Below, in pieces: positions 17,005 through 24,171 of a stretch of 27,738 nt of DNA. This stretch comes from JAAZNO01 sp012798275 (lineage in GTDB: Bacteria > Chloroflexota > Anaerolineae > B4-G1 > SLSP01), in NCBI GenBank assembly GCA_035347995.1, contig DAOPQD010000037.1, positions 1-27,738 on the forward strand. The letters run 5' to 3'. The first letter of the stretch is position 1, and every line of letters starts with the position of its first letter. The translations under genes and the position numbers were made by a program. The notes below the pieces were generated by a model that was given only the letters and a program-made list of their open reading frames with translations, was not told the origin of the DNA and did no database searches.

Positions 17005-17826
17005 ATGTTACGTGCGGTCGTCATTCAGCTGGAAGCGCTGACTGCCGGGACACTCCCCGCAGCCAACGGACGCGAGGTGCATGGCCTGTGGTTTCATCAC
17101 TGGCAGACCGTGGATCGGGCGCTGGCCGACCAGCTCCACGCCGATCAACGCCAATGCCCCTTCACCCTCTCGCCGCTGCTGGGCCTGGGCGCCCCCCAGC
17201 ACGGACAGCTCGCCGTCGCACCCGGCGCGTCCGCCTGGTTCCGGGTGACCACCCTCACCGCCGAGCTCTCGCAGCGGCTGGAGGAAGCCTGGCTGCCGCG
17301 CCTGCCGGAAACGGTGATGCTCGGCCCGTTGCCGTGGCGCGTGACGGGGCTGGCGACCACGCCGGCGGCCCATCCCTGGGCCGACAGCCGCGCCCAGGAA
17401 GCGCTGGCCGTGGAACATCTGTTGAACGCCGACCCCCCGCGTCAGTGGCACTTGCACTTTGCCACCCCCACTGCCTTCCATAGCGCCGGGGGACACTTGC
17501 CCTTCCCCTTGCCCGGCGCACTGATCGGCTCCTGGCTGCGCCGCTGGCAAGCCTTTGGCCCGGTGGCTTTGCCGGAGGACCTGGCGGATCTGGCACAGCA
17601 GCGCGTGCTCATCAGCAGTTACCGGCTGCATACCGTGCCGGTGCGTGAGGGCCAACGCACGACCATCGGCTGCGTGGGGGACCTCACGGTGAGCGCTCCG
17701 GCGTTGAGACTCGGCGAGCGCGCGATGCTGGACCTGCTGGCCGCGTATGCCTTCTGGGCCGGCAGCGGGCATCACACCCCGCAAGGCCTGGGAGTGACGC
17801 GCCTCTTGCCCCCTGCCGGCTCTTAA
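17005..17826 (+). CDS. cas6: Cas6 pre-crRNA endoribonuclease
   Basis: The ATG at 17005 follows the ribosome binding site GAAGGAGC; upstream in-frame codons lie in low-complexity sequence and are unlikely. The 273-residue product has the two-ferredoxin-like Cas6 layout: a short N-terminal strand (LRAVVIQLEAL), GLWFHHW (about 27-33) with candidate active-site His residues, the mid segment FATPTAFHSAGGHLPFPLPGALIGSWLRRW (about 152-181) and the C-terminal glycine-rich motif GSGHHTPQGLG (253-263). It would cleave both arrays inside the repeat, leaving the 8-nt 5' tag ATTGAAAC or ATGGAAAC. It is separated from the effector operon by the palindrome region and probably has its own promoter. The residue set of the active site is inferred. 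Confidence 0.9.
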   Translation: MLRAVVIQLEALTAGTLPAANGREVHGLWFHHWQTVDRALADQLHADQRQCPFTLSPLLGLGAPQHGQLAVAPGASAWFRVTTLTAELSQRLEEAWLPRLPETVMLGPLPWRVTGLATTPAAHPWADSRAQEALAVEHLLNADPPRQWHLHFATPTAFHSAGGHLPFPLPGALIGSWLRRWQAFGPVALPEDLADLAQQRVLISSYRLHTVPVREGQRTTIGCVGDLTVSAPALRLGERAMLDLLAAYAFWAGSGHHTPQGLGVTRLLPPAGS

Positions 17827-17895
17827 TTTTAGATAGAAGAGGGACCAGGCGCGAAGGACGTTTTCGGTCACCGGCGGCCGCACGATGAGGGAGCG

Positions 17896-18186
17896 ATGAG
17901 TCAGCGACAGTTTATCCTGGTGGTCTACGACATCAGCAACGATAAGCGGCGTACCAAACTGCACAACGCCCTGCTGGACTTTGGAACGCCGGTGCAGTAC
18001 AGTGTCTTTGAGTGTCTGCTGACGGAAAAGGACGTCGCGCGCCTGAAACAGGCGGTCATGAAAGTCATCCGTCCCCGTACCGACCGGGTGCGCTTTTACT
18101 CCCTGTGCGCCAGCTGTGTGGCCAAAGTTGAAGTGACCTCCGGGGTCGAAGTCTTGCGCGAGAATTCTCAGACCATCGTCGTCTAA
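17896..18186 (+). CDS. cas2: Cas2, copy 1
   Basis: The 96-residue product has the Cas2 first strand ILVVYDIS with the conserved Asp (D12), followed by NDKRRTKLHNALLDFGTPVQYSVFECLLTEKD, the usual dimer region. It normally bridges Cas1 dimers in the spacer-integration complex. ATG 17896 follows GAGGGAGCG. It is identical to the copy at 20781. No cas1 precedes this copy; only the last 12 bases of cas1 remain before it. Confidence 0.95.
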   Translation: MSQRQFILVVYDISNDKRRTKLHNALLDFGTPVQYSVFECLLTEKDVARLKQAVMKVIRPRTDRVRFYSLCASCVAKVEVTSGVEVLRENSQTIVV

Positions 18187-18443
18187 ACCGCGACAAAGTG
18201 GGGGGGGTGGGGGTGGAAAAAAGATCGTCGCGTTGCCGCTGCGGATATCCCCCACCGGTAGGGGTCTGGCGGGCCTGAAGCGGCGTTCTGGAGGGCCAAA
18301 ATGCGACGATCTCCCCCGTTTGCAGGCCGTTGGAGATCGTCGCGGAGCTTGACAGGTGCAAGCAGTGAGGGTATACTAAGAGTTAGATGCCAGGGGTGGG
18401 GAGTCAAAGCGCGGTATGGCCCTGGGAACCCCCAGGGGTGGCA
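18187..18443 (+). promoter_or_regulatory. CRISPR leader 1 with promoter
   Basis: The 257-bp leader between cas2 and the first repeat contains a near-perfect promoter, TTGACA (18349-18354), 17 bases, TATACT (18372-18377), placing transcription start about 60 bases before repeat 1. Just upstream, AGATCGTCGC occurs three times (18222-18231, 18334-18343, and inverted at 18303-18312); the last two form a 12-bp inverted repeat (18303-18314 with 18332-18343). CCAGGGGTGG is repeated at 18390 and 18432, and CCCTGGG/CCCAGGG (18420-18426/18431-18437) forms a hairpin ending 6 bases before the first repeat. These are candidate sites for integration-complex docking. Confidence 0.8.
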
Positions 18444-20188
18444 GTCACAATTCAATAATCCCGTTCGCCGGGATGGAAACGTTGAAGATGTCCTCAACAA
18501 TCTCGCAGGCAGGATATACAAGTCACAATTCAATAATCCCGTTCGCCGGGATGGAAACTATAAGCGGGTGCCTGCGCTGATCGAGACTTGTTTGAGTCAC
18601 AATTCAATAATCCCGTTCGCCGGGATGGAAACCAAATCTCACTAAATGTAATTAGTTCTTCTCGAATGGTAGTCACAATTCAATAATCCCGTTCGCCGGG
18701 ATGGAAACGTGAATTGATCCGATGACCTTCTGAAAGGAAACGACTAGTGTCACAATTCAATAATCCCGTTCGCCGGGATGGAAACACGCGGTAAGCGCCC
18801 CAGATCTTTTCCCCGCGTTGGACGCGTCACAATTCAATAATCCCGTTCGCCGGGATGGAAACAGGGCGCAGAGGCCCCGCACGAACTCGTCGATCATAGT
18901 CACAATTCAATAATCCCGTTCGCCGGGATGGAAACCCGCCCCTAGGGCAGCGGCATCGTCATGAGGCTTTCCGCGTCACAATTCAATAATCCCGTTCGCC
19001 GGGATGGAAACGAGAGTGGCGCGGCCCACGAGGGAGTGGGTCGAGAGGAGAGTCACAATTCAATAATCCCGTTCGCCGGGATGGAAACCCCACCGCATCA
19101 TAGAAGTTGTTGATGCAGTTAAATTTCGGAATGCGTTTCCGCTTAGTCACAATTCAATAATCCCGTTCGCCGGGATGGAAACACCTCGACAAGTTCCAAC
19201 GAGCCCGTCGGCCAGTTCCAAGTCACAATTCAATAATCCCGTTCGCCGGGATGGAAACTCCCCGCCCGCCCAGAGGGTAACGTTACCACAGCCCCCAGTC
19301 ACAATTCAATAATCCCGTTCGCCGGGATGGAAACTCTCTGTGACGTATTGCACGCCAAACACGGCGAGCAACTCGTCTAGTCACAATTCAATAATCCCGT
19401 TCGCCGGGATGGAAACGACCGCCCATTAAACGAGCCGGCACCAAGTGCCACGAGTCACAATTCAATAATCCCGTTCGCCGGGATTGAAACCTTCGGTGAC
19501 CCAATCATACGTTTTCATCGGTACAACAGGTCACAATTCAATAATCCCGTTCGCCGGGATTGAAACTTGCTCAGCGCTCATCTCTCCCTCCTCCTCCTTA
19601 ATGTCACAATTCAATAATCCCGTTCGCCGGGATTGAAACTTGCAATCACCGAGAATGATGCGCAGCCAGGTGTAATTGTCACAATTCAATAATCCCGTTC
19701 GCCGGGATTGAAACTCTTCGACCGGCGCGAATGAAAGAGAAAATCCTTTCGCAGCCACGTCACAATTCAATAATCCCGTTCGCCGGGATTGAAACAATTG
19801 TACCCATCCCCACACATCATCTGTATCCACAGCAAAGTCACAATTCAATAATCCCGTTCGCCGGGATTGAAACTGGAACGGACTCGCCGTTCCCGTCTGT
19901 TTCCCGCGGGAAAGTCACAATTCAATAATCCCGTTCGCCGGGATTGAAACCATGCCACGCGACCTCTGCCTTAAGGGATGCCAGCACCTGGTCACAATTC
20001 AATAATCCCGTTCGCCGGGATTGAAACACTTCAGCGCCTGTAGGAAACTGATTGATGCTGGGAGAACTCCCGGTCACAATTCAATAATCCCGTTCGCCGG
20101 GATTGAAACTCGTGATAGTCCCATATTGCCACCCAGACGTCAGCCTTCCCCGTCACAATTCAATAATCCCGTTCGCCGGGATGGAAAC
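18444..20188 (+). CRISPR. CRISPR array 1: 23 repeats, 22 spacers
   Basis: The repeat is 37 nt, beginning GTCACAATTC and ending GATGGAAAC or GATTGAAAC. Repeats start at 18444, 18522, 18596, 18672, 18749, 18826, 18899, 18975, 19052, 19146, 19222, 19298, 19380, 19454, 19530, 19603, 19678, 19759, 19837, 19914, 19991, 20073 and 20152. Repeats 1-13 and 23 carry G at position 32; repeats 14-22 carry T. An internal stem (ATCCCG/CGGGAT) fits Cas6 processing. Spacers are 36-45 nt except spacer 9 (19089-19145, 57 nt). The leader side is left, and the direction agrees with the leader promoter. The last repeat abuts a cas1 fragment with no trailer. Confidence 0.98.
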
Positions 20189-20773
20189 AACTTGGGCTCG
20201 ACGGCCGCCCCTACTGCCCCAGATCTGGCAGTGCTGCGCGGGATAGAGGGCCGTGGCGCGCGGGCCTACTTTGCGCTGTACCGCCAGGCGTTTGATCCGG
20301 CCTGGGGCTTTGACGATCGGAACCGCCGCCCGCCGCGCGACCCGCTCAACGCGCTGCTGGGCTTAGGGTACACCCTGCTCAGCCATGCCCTGATGACCGC
20401 CTTGGAGGCCGTGGGGTTGGATCCCTACCTGGGCTTTTTCCACACCGAAAAGTACGGCCGTCCGGCGTTGGCGTTGGACCTGGTGGAGGAGTTTCGTGCG
20501 CCGGTGGTAGATTCCCTGGTCATGGGAATGATCAGCCGGCGGATGCTCCAGCCGGACGATTTTGAGACGGTCGCGGCCGGCGGCGTCTATCTCCGGGAAC
20601 GGGGCCTGCGGCTCTTCTTACGCGAATTCGGCGACCGATTGGAAAGTGAAGTGCAGGTGGAACCCGGGGGGCGAGCGTTGAGTTACCGCAAACACTTTGA
20701 AGTGCAGGCCCGGCAGCTAGCGCATGTGATAGTGGACGAAGCGCCGGTTTACCTGCCTTTTGCCGCACGATGA
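20189..20773 (+). pseudogene. cas1: Cas1, N-terminally truncated by the CRISPR array
   Basis: The frame directly after the last repeat of array 1 encodes the C-terminal catalytic domain of Cas1. It has the metal triad: Glu in LRGIEGRGARAYF (codon 20246), His in GFFHTEKYGRP (codon 20441, 65 codons later) and Asp/Glu in LALDLVEEF (20477 and 20486). The full family is about 330 residues; about 125-140 N-terminal residues, which form the dimer-making beta domain, are missing. A GTG at 20231 could start a short protein of about 180 residues. The stop is 7 nt before cas2 copy 2, the normal cas1-cas2 order. With this truncation the gene is unlikely to support spacer acquisition unless the fragment works with another Cas1 elsewhere in the genome. 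Confidence 0.9.
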
Positions 20774-20780
20774 GGGAGCG

Positions 20781-21071
20781 ATGAGTCAGCGACAGTTTAT
20801 CCTGGTGGTCTACGACATCAGCAACGATAAGCGGCGTACCAAACTGCACAACGCCCTGCTGGACTTTGGAACGCCGGTGCAGTACAGTGTCTTTGAGTGT
20901 CTGCTGACGGAAAAGGACGTCGCGCGCCTGAAACAGGCGGTCATGAAAGTCATCCGTCCCCGTACCGACCGGGTGCGCTTTTACTCCCTGTGCGCCAGCT
21001 GTGTGGCCAAAGTTGAAGTGACCTCCGGGGTCGAAGTCTTGCGCGAGAATTCTCAGACCATCGTCGTCTAA
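20781..21071 (+). CDS. cas2: Cas2, copy 2
   Basis: This 96-residue protein is identical to copy 1. The ATG at 20781 is chosen by comparison with copy 1 and by GAGGGAGCG before it; an upstream in-frame ATG at 20760 lies inside the cas1 3' end. It sits 7 nt after the cas1 fragment, the usual cas1-cas2 operon. Confidence 0.95.
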   Translation: MSQRQFILVVYDISNDKRRTKLHNALLDFGTPVQYSVFECLLTEKDVARLKQAVMKVIRPRTDRVRFYSLCASCVAKVEVTSGVEVLRENSQTIVV

Positions 21072-21328
21072 ACCGCGACAAAGTGGGGGGGGTGGGGGTG
21101 GAAAAAAGATCGTCGCGTTGCCGCTGCGGATATCCCCCACCGGTAGGGGTCTGGCGGGCCTGAAGCGGCGTTCTGGAGGGCCAAAATGCGACGATCTCCC
21201 CCGTTTGCAGGCCGTTGGAGATCGTCGCGGAGCTTGACAGGTGCAAGCAGTGAGGGTATACTAAGAGTTAGATGCCAGGGGTGGGGAGTCAAAGCGCGGT
21301 ATGGCCCTGGGAACCCCCAGGGGTGGCA
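21072..21328 (+). promoter_or_regulatory. CRISPR leader 2 with promoter
   Basis: The sequence is identical to leader 1. The promoter boxes are TTGACA 21234-21239 and TATACT 21257-21262, spaced 17 bases. The same AGATCGTCGC sites and terminal hairpin are present, so both arrays should be expressed alike and be equally good integration targets. Confidence 0.8.
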
Positions 21329-22196
21329 GTCACAATTCAATAATCCCGTTCGCCGGGATTGAAACCCGTGCTGGACGTCCCGCCCGCTTGTACAAGCCAG
21401 TCAGGGTCACAATTCAATAATCCCGTTCGCCGGGATTGAAACGACGATTTCAGCGTCTTGAATTGCCTCGGTATACGAGTCACAATTCAATAATCCCGTT
21501 CGCCGGGATTGAAACTGGACGTCCTGACCGCTTGTACAAGCCGGTCAGGCGGGTCACAATTCAATAATCCCGTTCGCCGGGATTGAAACTCCGCCGTGAC
21601 GCGGACGTAGTTACCGGACTTCTCCCCGGAGGTCACAATTCAATAATCCCGTTCGCCGGGATTGAAACGTCATGAGGCCCTCAACGGCCTCACGCAGGAG
21701 GGGGACGTCACAATTCAATAATCCCGTTCGCCGGGATGGAAACCAAGGGAAATCCCTTGCGGGGTCAATCGGGACGCTGTCCCCAGTCACAATTCAATAA
21801 TCCCGTTCGCCGGGATGGAAACATTGGTGTGCGGAGGGCCTCGACTCCTGCATTTTCCGAGGGCAGCAGGTTGGTCACAATTCAATAATCCCGTTCGCCG
21901 GGATTGAAACCTGACTCATTGAGGAGCGCGTTTAGGGCGAGGACAAAACGGTCACAATTCAATAATCCCGTTCGCCGGGATTGAAACTCAAACTCCACAA
22001 TCCCGCCCCCACTAACGGTCAACTGCGTGGCGTGTCACAATTCAATAATCCCGTTCGCCGGGATGGAAACCTGGCTCGGGCCGGTCTCCTGACCGCGCCC
22101 TGGCCATGTCACAATTCAATAATCCCGTTCGCCGGGATGGAAACCTGGGGAGCCCCGACACATCGGCCAACATGCCCATCAGCGTCACAATTCAAT
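21329..22196 (+). CRISPR. CRISPR array 2: 11 full repeats plus a truncated 12th, 11 spacers
   Basis: The 37-nt repeat is the same as in array 1. Repeats start at 21329, 21406, 21479, 21553, 21632, 21707, 21786, 21874, 21951, 22034 and 22108. Position 32 reads T in repeats 1-5, 8 and 9 and G in 6, 7, 10 and 11. The 12th repeat is cut after 13 bases (22184-22196) where integron sequence begins. Spacers are 36-51 nt. Spacers 1 and 3 are related: 31 of 34 aligned bases match. Confidence 0.98.
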
Positions 22197-22460
22197 GTTC
22201 GATTTCCTTGTGAAGCACTTCGCGATAGAGGAAGAGGATGGCGCTGAGAGCCTGATTCTGTGTGGGGGCGGCGACGTTCTTTTCGCCAGCAAGGTGGATG
22301 AGGAAGGCCTGGATTTCGGGGGCGCCTATGTCTTGGGGTGGCGTTTGTCGTGGAAGAGGATGAAGCGTTTGGCCCAGTCCATGTAGGTTTGTTCGGTGCG
22401 GTAGGAGTAGCGCTGCATACGAAGGGCGTCCTGCATTTGTTCGAGGAGTTTTTTTGCCAT
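22195..22460 (-). pseudogene. intI: Integron integrase IntI, truncated and frameshifted
   Basis: Reading leftwards from ATG at 22460 gives MAKKLLEQMQDALRM, RTEQTYMDWAKRFILFH, then after a frameshift near 22333 IGAPEIQAFLIHLAGEKNV, TQNQALSAILFLYREVL. This is the N-terminal SAM-like DNA-binding domain of an integron-type tyrosine recombinase, where KRFILFH and ALSALLFLYREVL are hallmarks. About 85 of roughly 320 residues remain; the catalytic domain is gone, and the stop (22192-22194) comes from the CRISPR repeat. It is divergent from the cassettes, as in a normal integron. It cannot be active. Confidence 0.88.
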
Positions 22461-22485
22461 AGGGTAATTCCTTGGCGGCAGCAGA

Positions 22486-22526
22486 GTCCACGCCCGCCCA
22501 CACGCAGGTAACGCCAGCCGTTGGCA
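22486..22526 (+). other. attC (partial): Right half of an attC site at the head of the cassette array
   Basis: GTCCACGCCCGCC, CACACGCAGGTAACGC and the core GTTGGCA (22520-22526) match the right arms of the full attC sites downstream, but no left arm is present; the sequence runs into the intI 5' region. GTTGGCA is the exact complement of TGCCAAC at 23317, the left core of the next attC, as expected for the two ends of one inserted cassette. Confidence 0.8.
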
Positions 22527-22551
22527 CGCCCCTTGTACAACAAGGAAAAAA

Positions 22552-23298
22552 ATGAACTCACATCGAATCGCTGAAATCTTGATTGACAAAGGTAAAACGC
22601 TTTTTGATTCACCCAGAAATATTGTTACATTTACAGGCAATGTTCAAGCCGATACTTTGTTAAATGATTTAGAAAATACGCCTCATGCTTTTGTTCTTGC
22701 GTGCGTCATGGATAGGCAAATGAAAGCAGAATTGGCGTGGCAAATTCCATATTTCATTTCTGAAAAATTAGGAAACTTCAATTTCCAAACTTTAGCGGCA
22801 TTGAGTTCGCAAGAAGTGGAAAAATTAATGACAGTTCCTTCGCCGTTGCATCGTTTCCCGTCGGAAATGTCAAAGAATTTCTATTTTGCCGTTCAAACAA
22901 TTTCAAAAAATTATGGTGGCGTAGCGTCAAATATTTGGAGTGGCAGGCCATCAAGCGCCGAAGTAGTTTATAGGTTTTTACAATTCAGGGGTGTTGGTCA
23001 GAAAATTGGTACAATGGCGGCAAATATTTTAGCCCGTGATTTCAAGGTTGAATTTTCGGATTATTATTCGATTGATATATCGGTAGATGTTCATATCAGA
23101 AGAGTATTTTACAGGTTGGGCTTAATTCCAGACCAAGCCTCCAATGAGCAAATAATTTTTCGGGCAAGAGCATTATCACCGCAGTTCCCTGGGCTTTTAG
23201 ATTTGCCTGTTTGGGAAATTGGGCGAACATGGTGTAAACCGTCAGAGCCAATTTGTTCAGAGTGCTACATGCAGCAAGTTTGCCCAAAAACCTTGTAA
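22552..23298 (+). CDS. Endonuclease III-like DNA glycosylase (HhH-GPD, Fe-S), cassette 1
   Basis: The 248-residue product carries a helix-hairpin-helix FRGVGQKIG with K151 at the catalytic Lys position, an Asp (D179) in SVDVHIRRVFYRLGL at the catalytic Asp position, and a C-terminal iron-sulphur loop C228-x6-C235-x2-C238-x5-C244, the exact endonuclease III spacing. It should excise damaged bases and may nick the abasic site. The first ~100 residues are less conserved than in housekeeping Nth. AAGGAAAA precedes the ATG. It is the only ORF of a cassette spanning 22521-23428, is much AT-richer than the CRISPR region, and is probably recently acquired. Whether it acts in repair or against modified phage DNA is unknown. 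Confidence 0.85.
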   Translation: MNSHRIAEILIDKGKTLFDSPRNIVTFTGNVQADTLLNDLENTPHAFVLACVMDRQMKAELAWQIPYFISEKLGNFNFQTLAALSSQEVEKLMTVPSPLHRFPSEMSKNFYFAVQTISKNYGGVASNIWSGRPSSAEVVYRFLQFRGVGQKIGTMAANILARDFKVEFSDYYSIDISVDVHIRRVFYRLGLIPDQASNEQIIFRARALSPQFPGLLDLPVWEIGRTWCKPSEPICSECYMQQVCPKTL

Positions 23299-23316
23299 CT
23301 TTCCAATCCAAAAGCG

Positions 23317-23434
23317 TGCCAACACAGCGTGCAGTGGACGGTGGGGATTCTGCGGCATTTTCAGGCTTCGAGTTTTCCCTGCTCCCAAGCCTTGTCCACG
23401 CCCGCCCACACGCAGGTAACGCAAGCCGTTAGCC
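23317..23434 (+). repeat. attC: attC site 1 (118 bp)
   Basis: The left core is TGCCAAC (23317-23323) and the right core GTTAGCC (23428-23434). The arms ACACAGCGTGCAGTGG and CGCAGGTAACGCAAGCC are partly complementary with unpaired bases, as in integron attC sites. The recombination point is between 23428 and 23429. Confidence 0.88.
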
Positions 23435-23547
23435 CGCTCGTCAACGTCGAAAATCATCACTGGTGCGAGACATGGCTTGCCATAATCCAAAGCCCTGCAA
23501 ATGTGACAACCAACAAAGTATTCTCAGAACCATGATAGGAAACGAGC

Positions 23548-23982
23548 ATGAAAGAACTTCGCACTGAAATCGAAATCCAAGCATCTGATAAGCGAGTGTG
23601 GCAGCTACTCACAGATTTTGCCAGTTTTCCCCAGTGGAACCCCTTTATCTGCCAGGCAGAAGGGGAAGCCAAGGTTGGAGCGCGACTAGAAGTACATATC
23701 CAACCTTCGGGCGCGAGTGGCATGACTTTCAAACCTGTTGTACTAAAGGTTGAGCCAAATCGAGAACTGCGTTGGCTAGGTCGCCTCCTCATGCCTGGTC
23801 TTTTTGATGGCGAGCACATTTTCACCATTGAGAACCTTGACGCGAATCGCGTACGCTTTACCCAGCGTGAAGTCTTCACAGGGTTGCTTGTTCCCTTATT
23901 CGCACGCAGCCTTGACACAGACACGCGACGCGGCTTTGAAGAAATGAACCAAGTATTGAAATCACGAGCAGAGCAAGCCTAA
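23548..23982 (+). CDS. SRPBCC-fold protein, cassette 2
   Basis: This 144-residue protein has the START/SRPBCC pattern: an N-terminal strand TEIEIQASDKRVWQLLTDFASFPQWNPFI, strands ending in RELRWLGRL, and a C-terminal helix (DTRRGFEEMNQVLKSRAEQ) that closes the ligand cavity. It is close to the 'polyketide cyclase/dehydrase-like' COG4891 group, small soluble ligand-binding proteins with unknown substrates. The ATG at 23548 follows GATAGGAAACGAGC. It fills cassette 23429-24133. Confidence 0.82.
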   Translation: MKELRTEIEIQASDKRVWQLLTDFASFPQWNPFICQAEGEAKVGARLEVHIQPSGASGMTFKPVVLKVEPNRELRWLGRLLMPGLFDGEHIFTIENLDANRVRFTQREVFTGLLVPLFARSLDTDTRRGFEEMNQVLKSRAEQA

Positions 23983-24010
23983 GAAAATAAGCCTTGCAAA
24001 GCGGGGTGCG

Positions 24011-24139
24011 GTCTAACACAGCGTGCACCTGACGTGTGGGACTCTGCGGCATTTTCGAGCATTTTCCACGCTTCGAGTTTTTCCTGCTCCCAAGCATTGT
24101 CCACGCCCGCCCACACGCAGGTAACGCACACCGTTAGGC
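24011..24139 (+). repeat. attC: attC site 2 (129 bp)
   Basis: The left core is GTCTAAC (24011-24017) and the right core GTTAGGC (24133-24139). The left arm GCGTGCACCTGACGTGTGGG pairs with CCCACACGCAGGTAACGC apart from bulged bases. It is nearly identical to attC 5. The left core has one mismatch to the right core at the start of its cassette (GTTAGCC at 23428). Confidence 0.9.
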
Positions 24140-24171
24140 GGCTTATCTATGGCACATTATGGAGCTTATGA

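Larger units (their letters stand above)
17877..18474. repeat. 598-bp direct duplication, copy 1 (cas1 end, cas2, leader, repeat start)
   Basis: This block is identical by eye to 20762-21359, at a constant offset of 2885 with no indels. It starts with the last three codons and stop of cas1 (GCCGCACGATGA), includes cas2 and the whole leader, and ends 31 bases into the first CRISPR repeat, where the copies differ at one base (G here, T in copy 2). Upstream the copies are unrelated: cas6 downstream sequence here, the cas1 fragment in copy 2. Confidence 0.95.
20762..21359. repeat. 598-bp direct duplication, copy 2
   Basis: This is identical to 17877-18474. Here the block is in its natural setting, with the cas1 3' end leading into cas2, so this is likely to be the source arrangement. 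It includes cas2, the leader and 31 bases of the first repeat of array 2. Confidence 0.95.

Noticed and set aside
17008..18255. Minus-strand 415-codon frame across cas6 and cas2
   Set aside because: It spans two well-supported plus-strand cas genes and their intergenic space.
19531..19848. Minus-strand repetitive frame inside the CRISPR array
   Set aside because: It is translated repeats and spacers, not a protein gene; each unit repeats with the array period.
20021..20188. Extension of cas1 upstream into repeats (ATG 20021)
   Set aside because: The extra residues are translated CRISPR repeats; only sequence after 20188 resembles Cas1.
22195..22386. Plus-strand 63-codon frame starting with ATGTTCGATTTCC
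   Set aside because: It is antisense to recognisable IntI sequence and starts exactly at the rearrangement junction.
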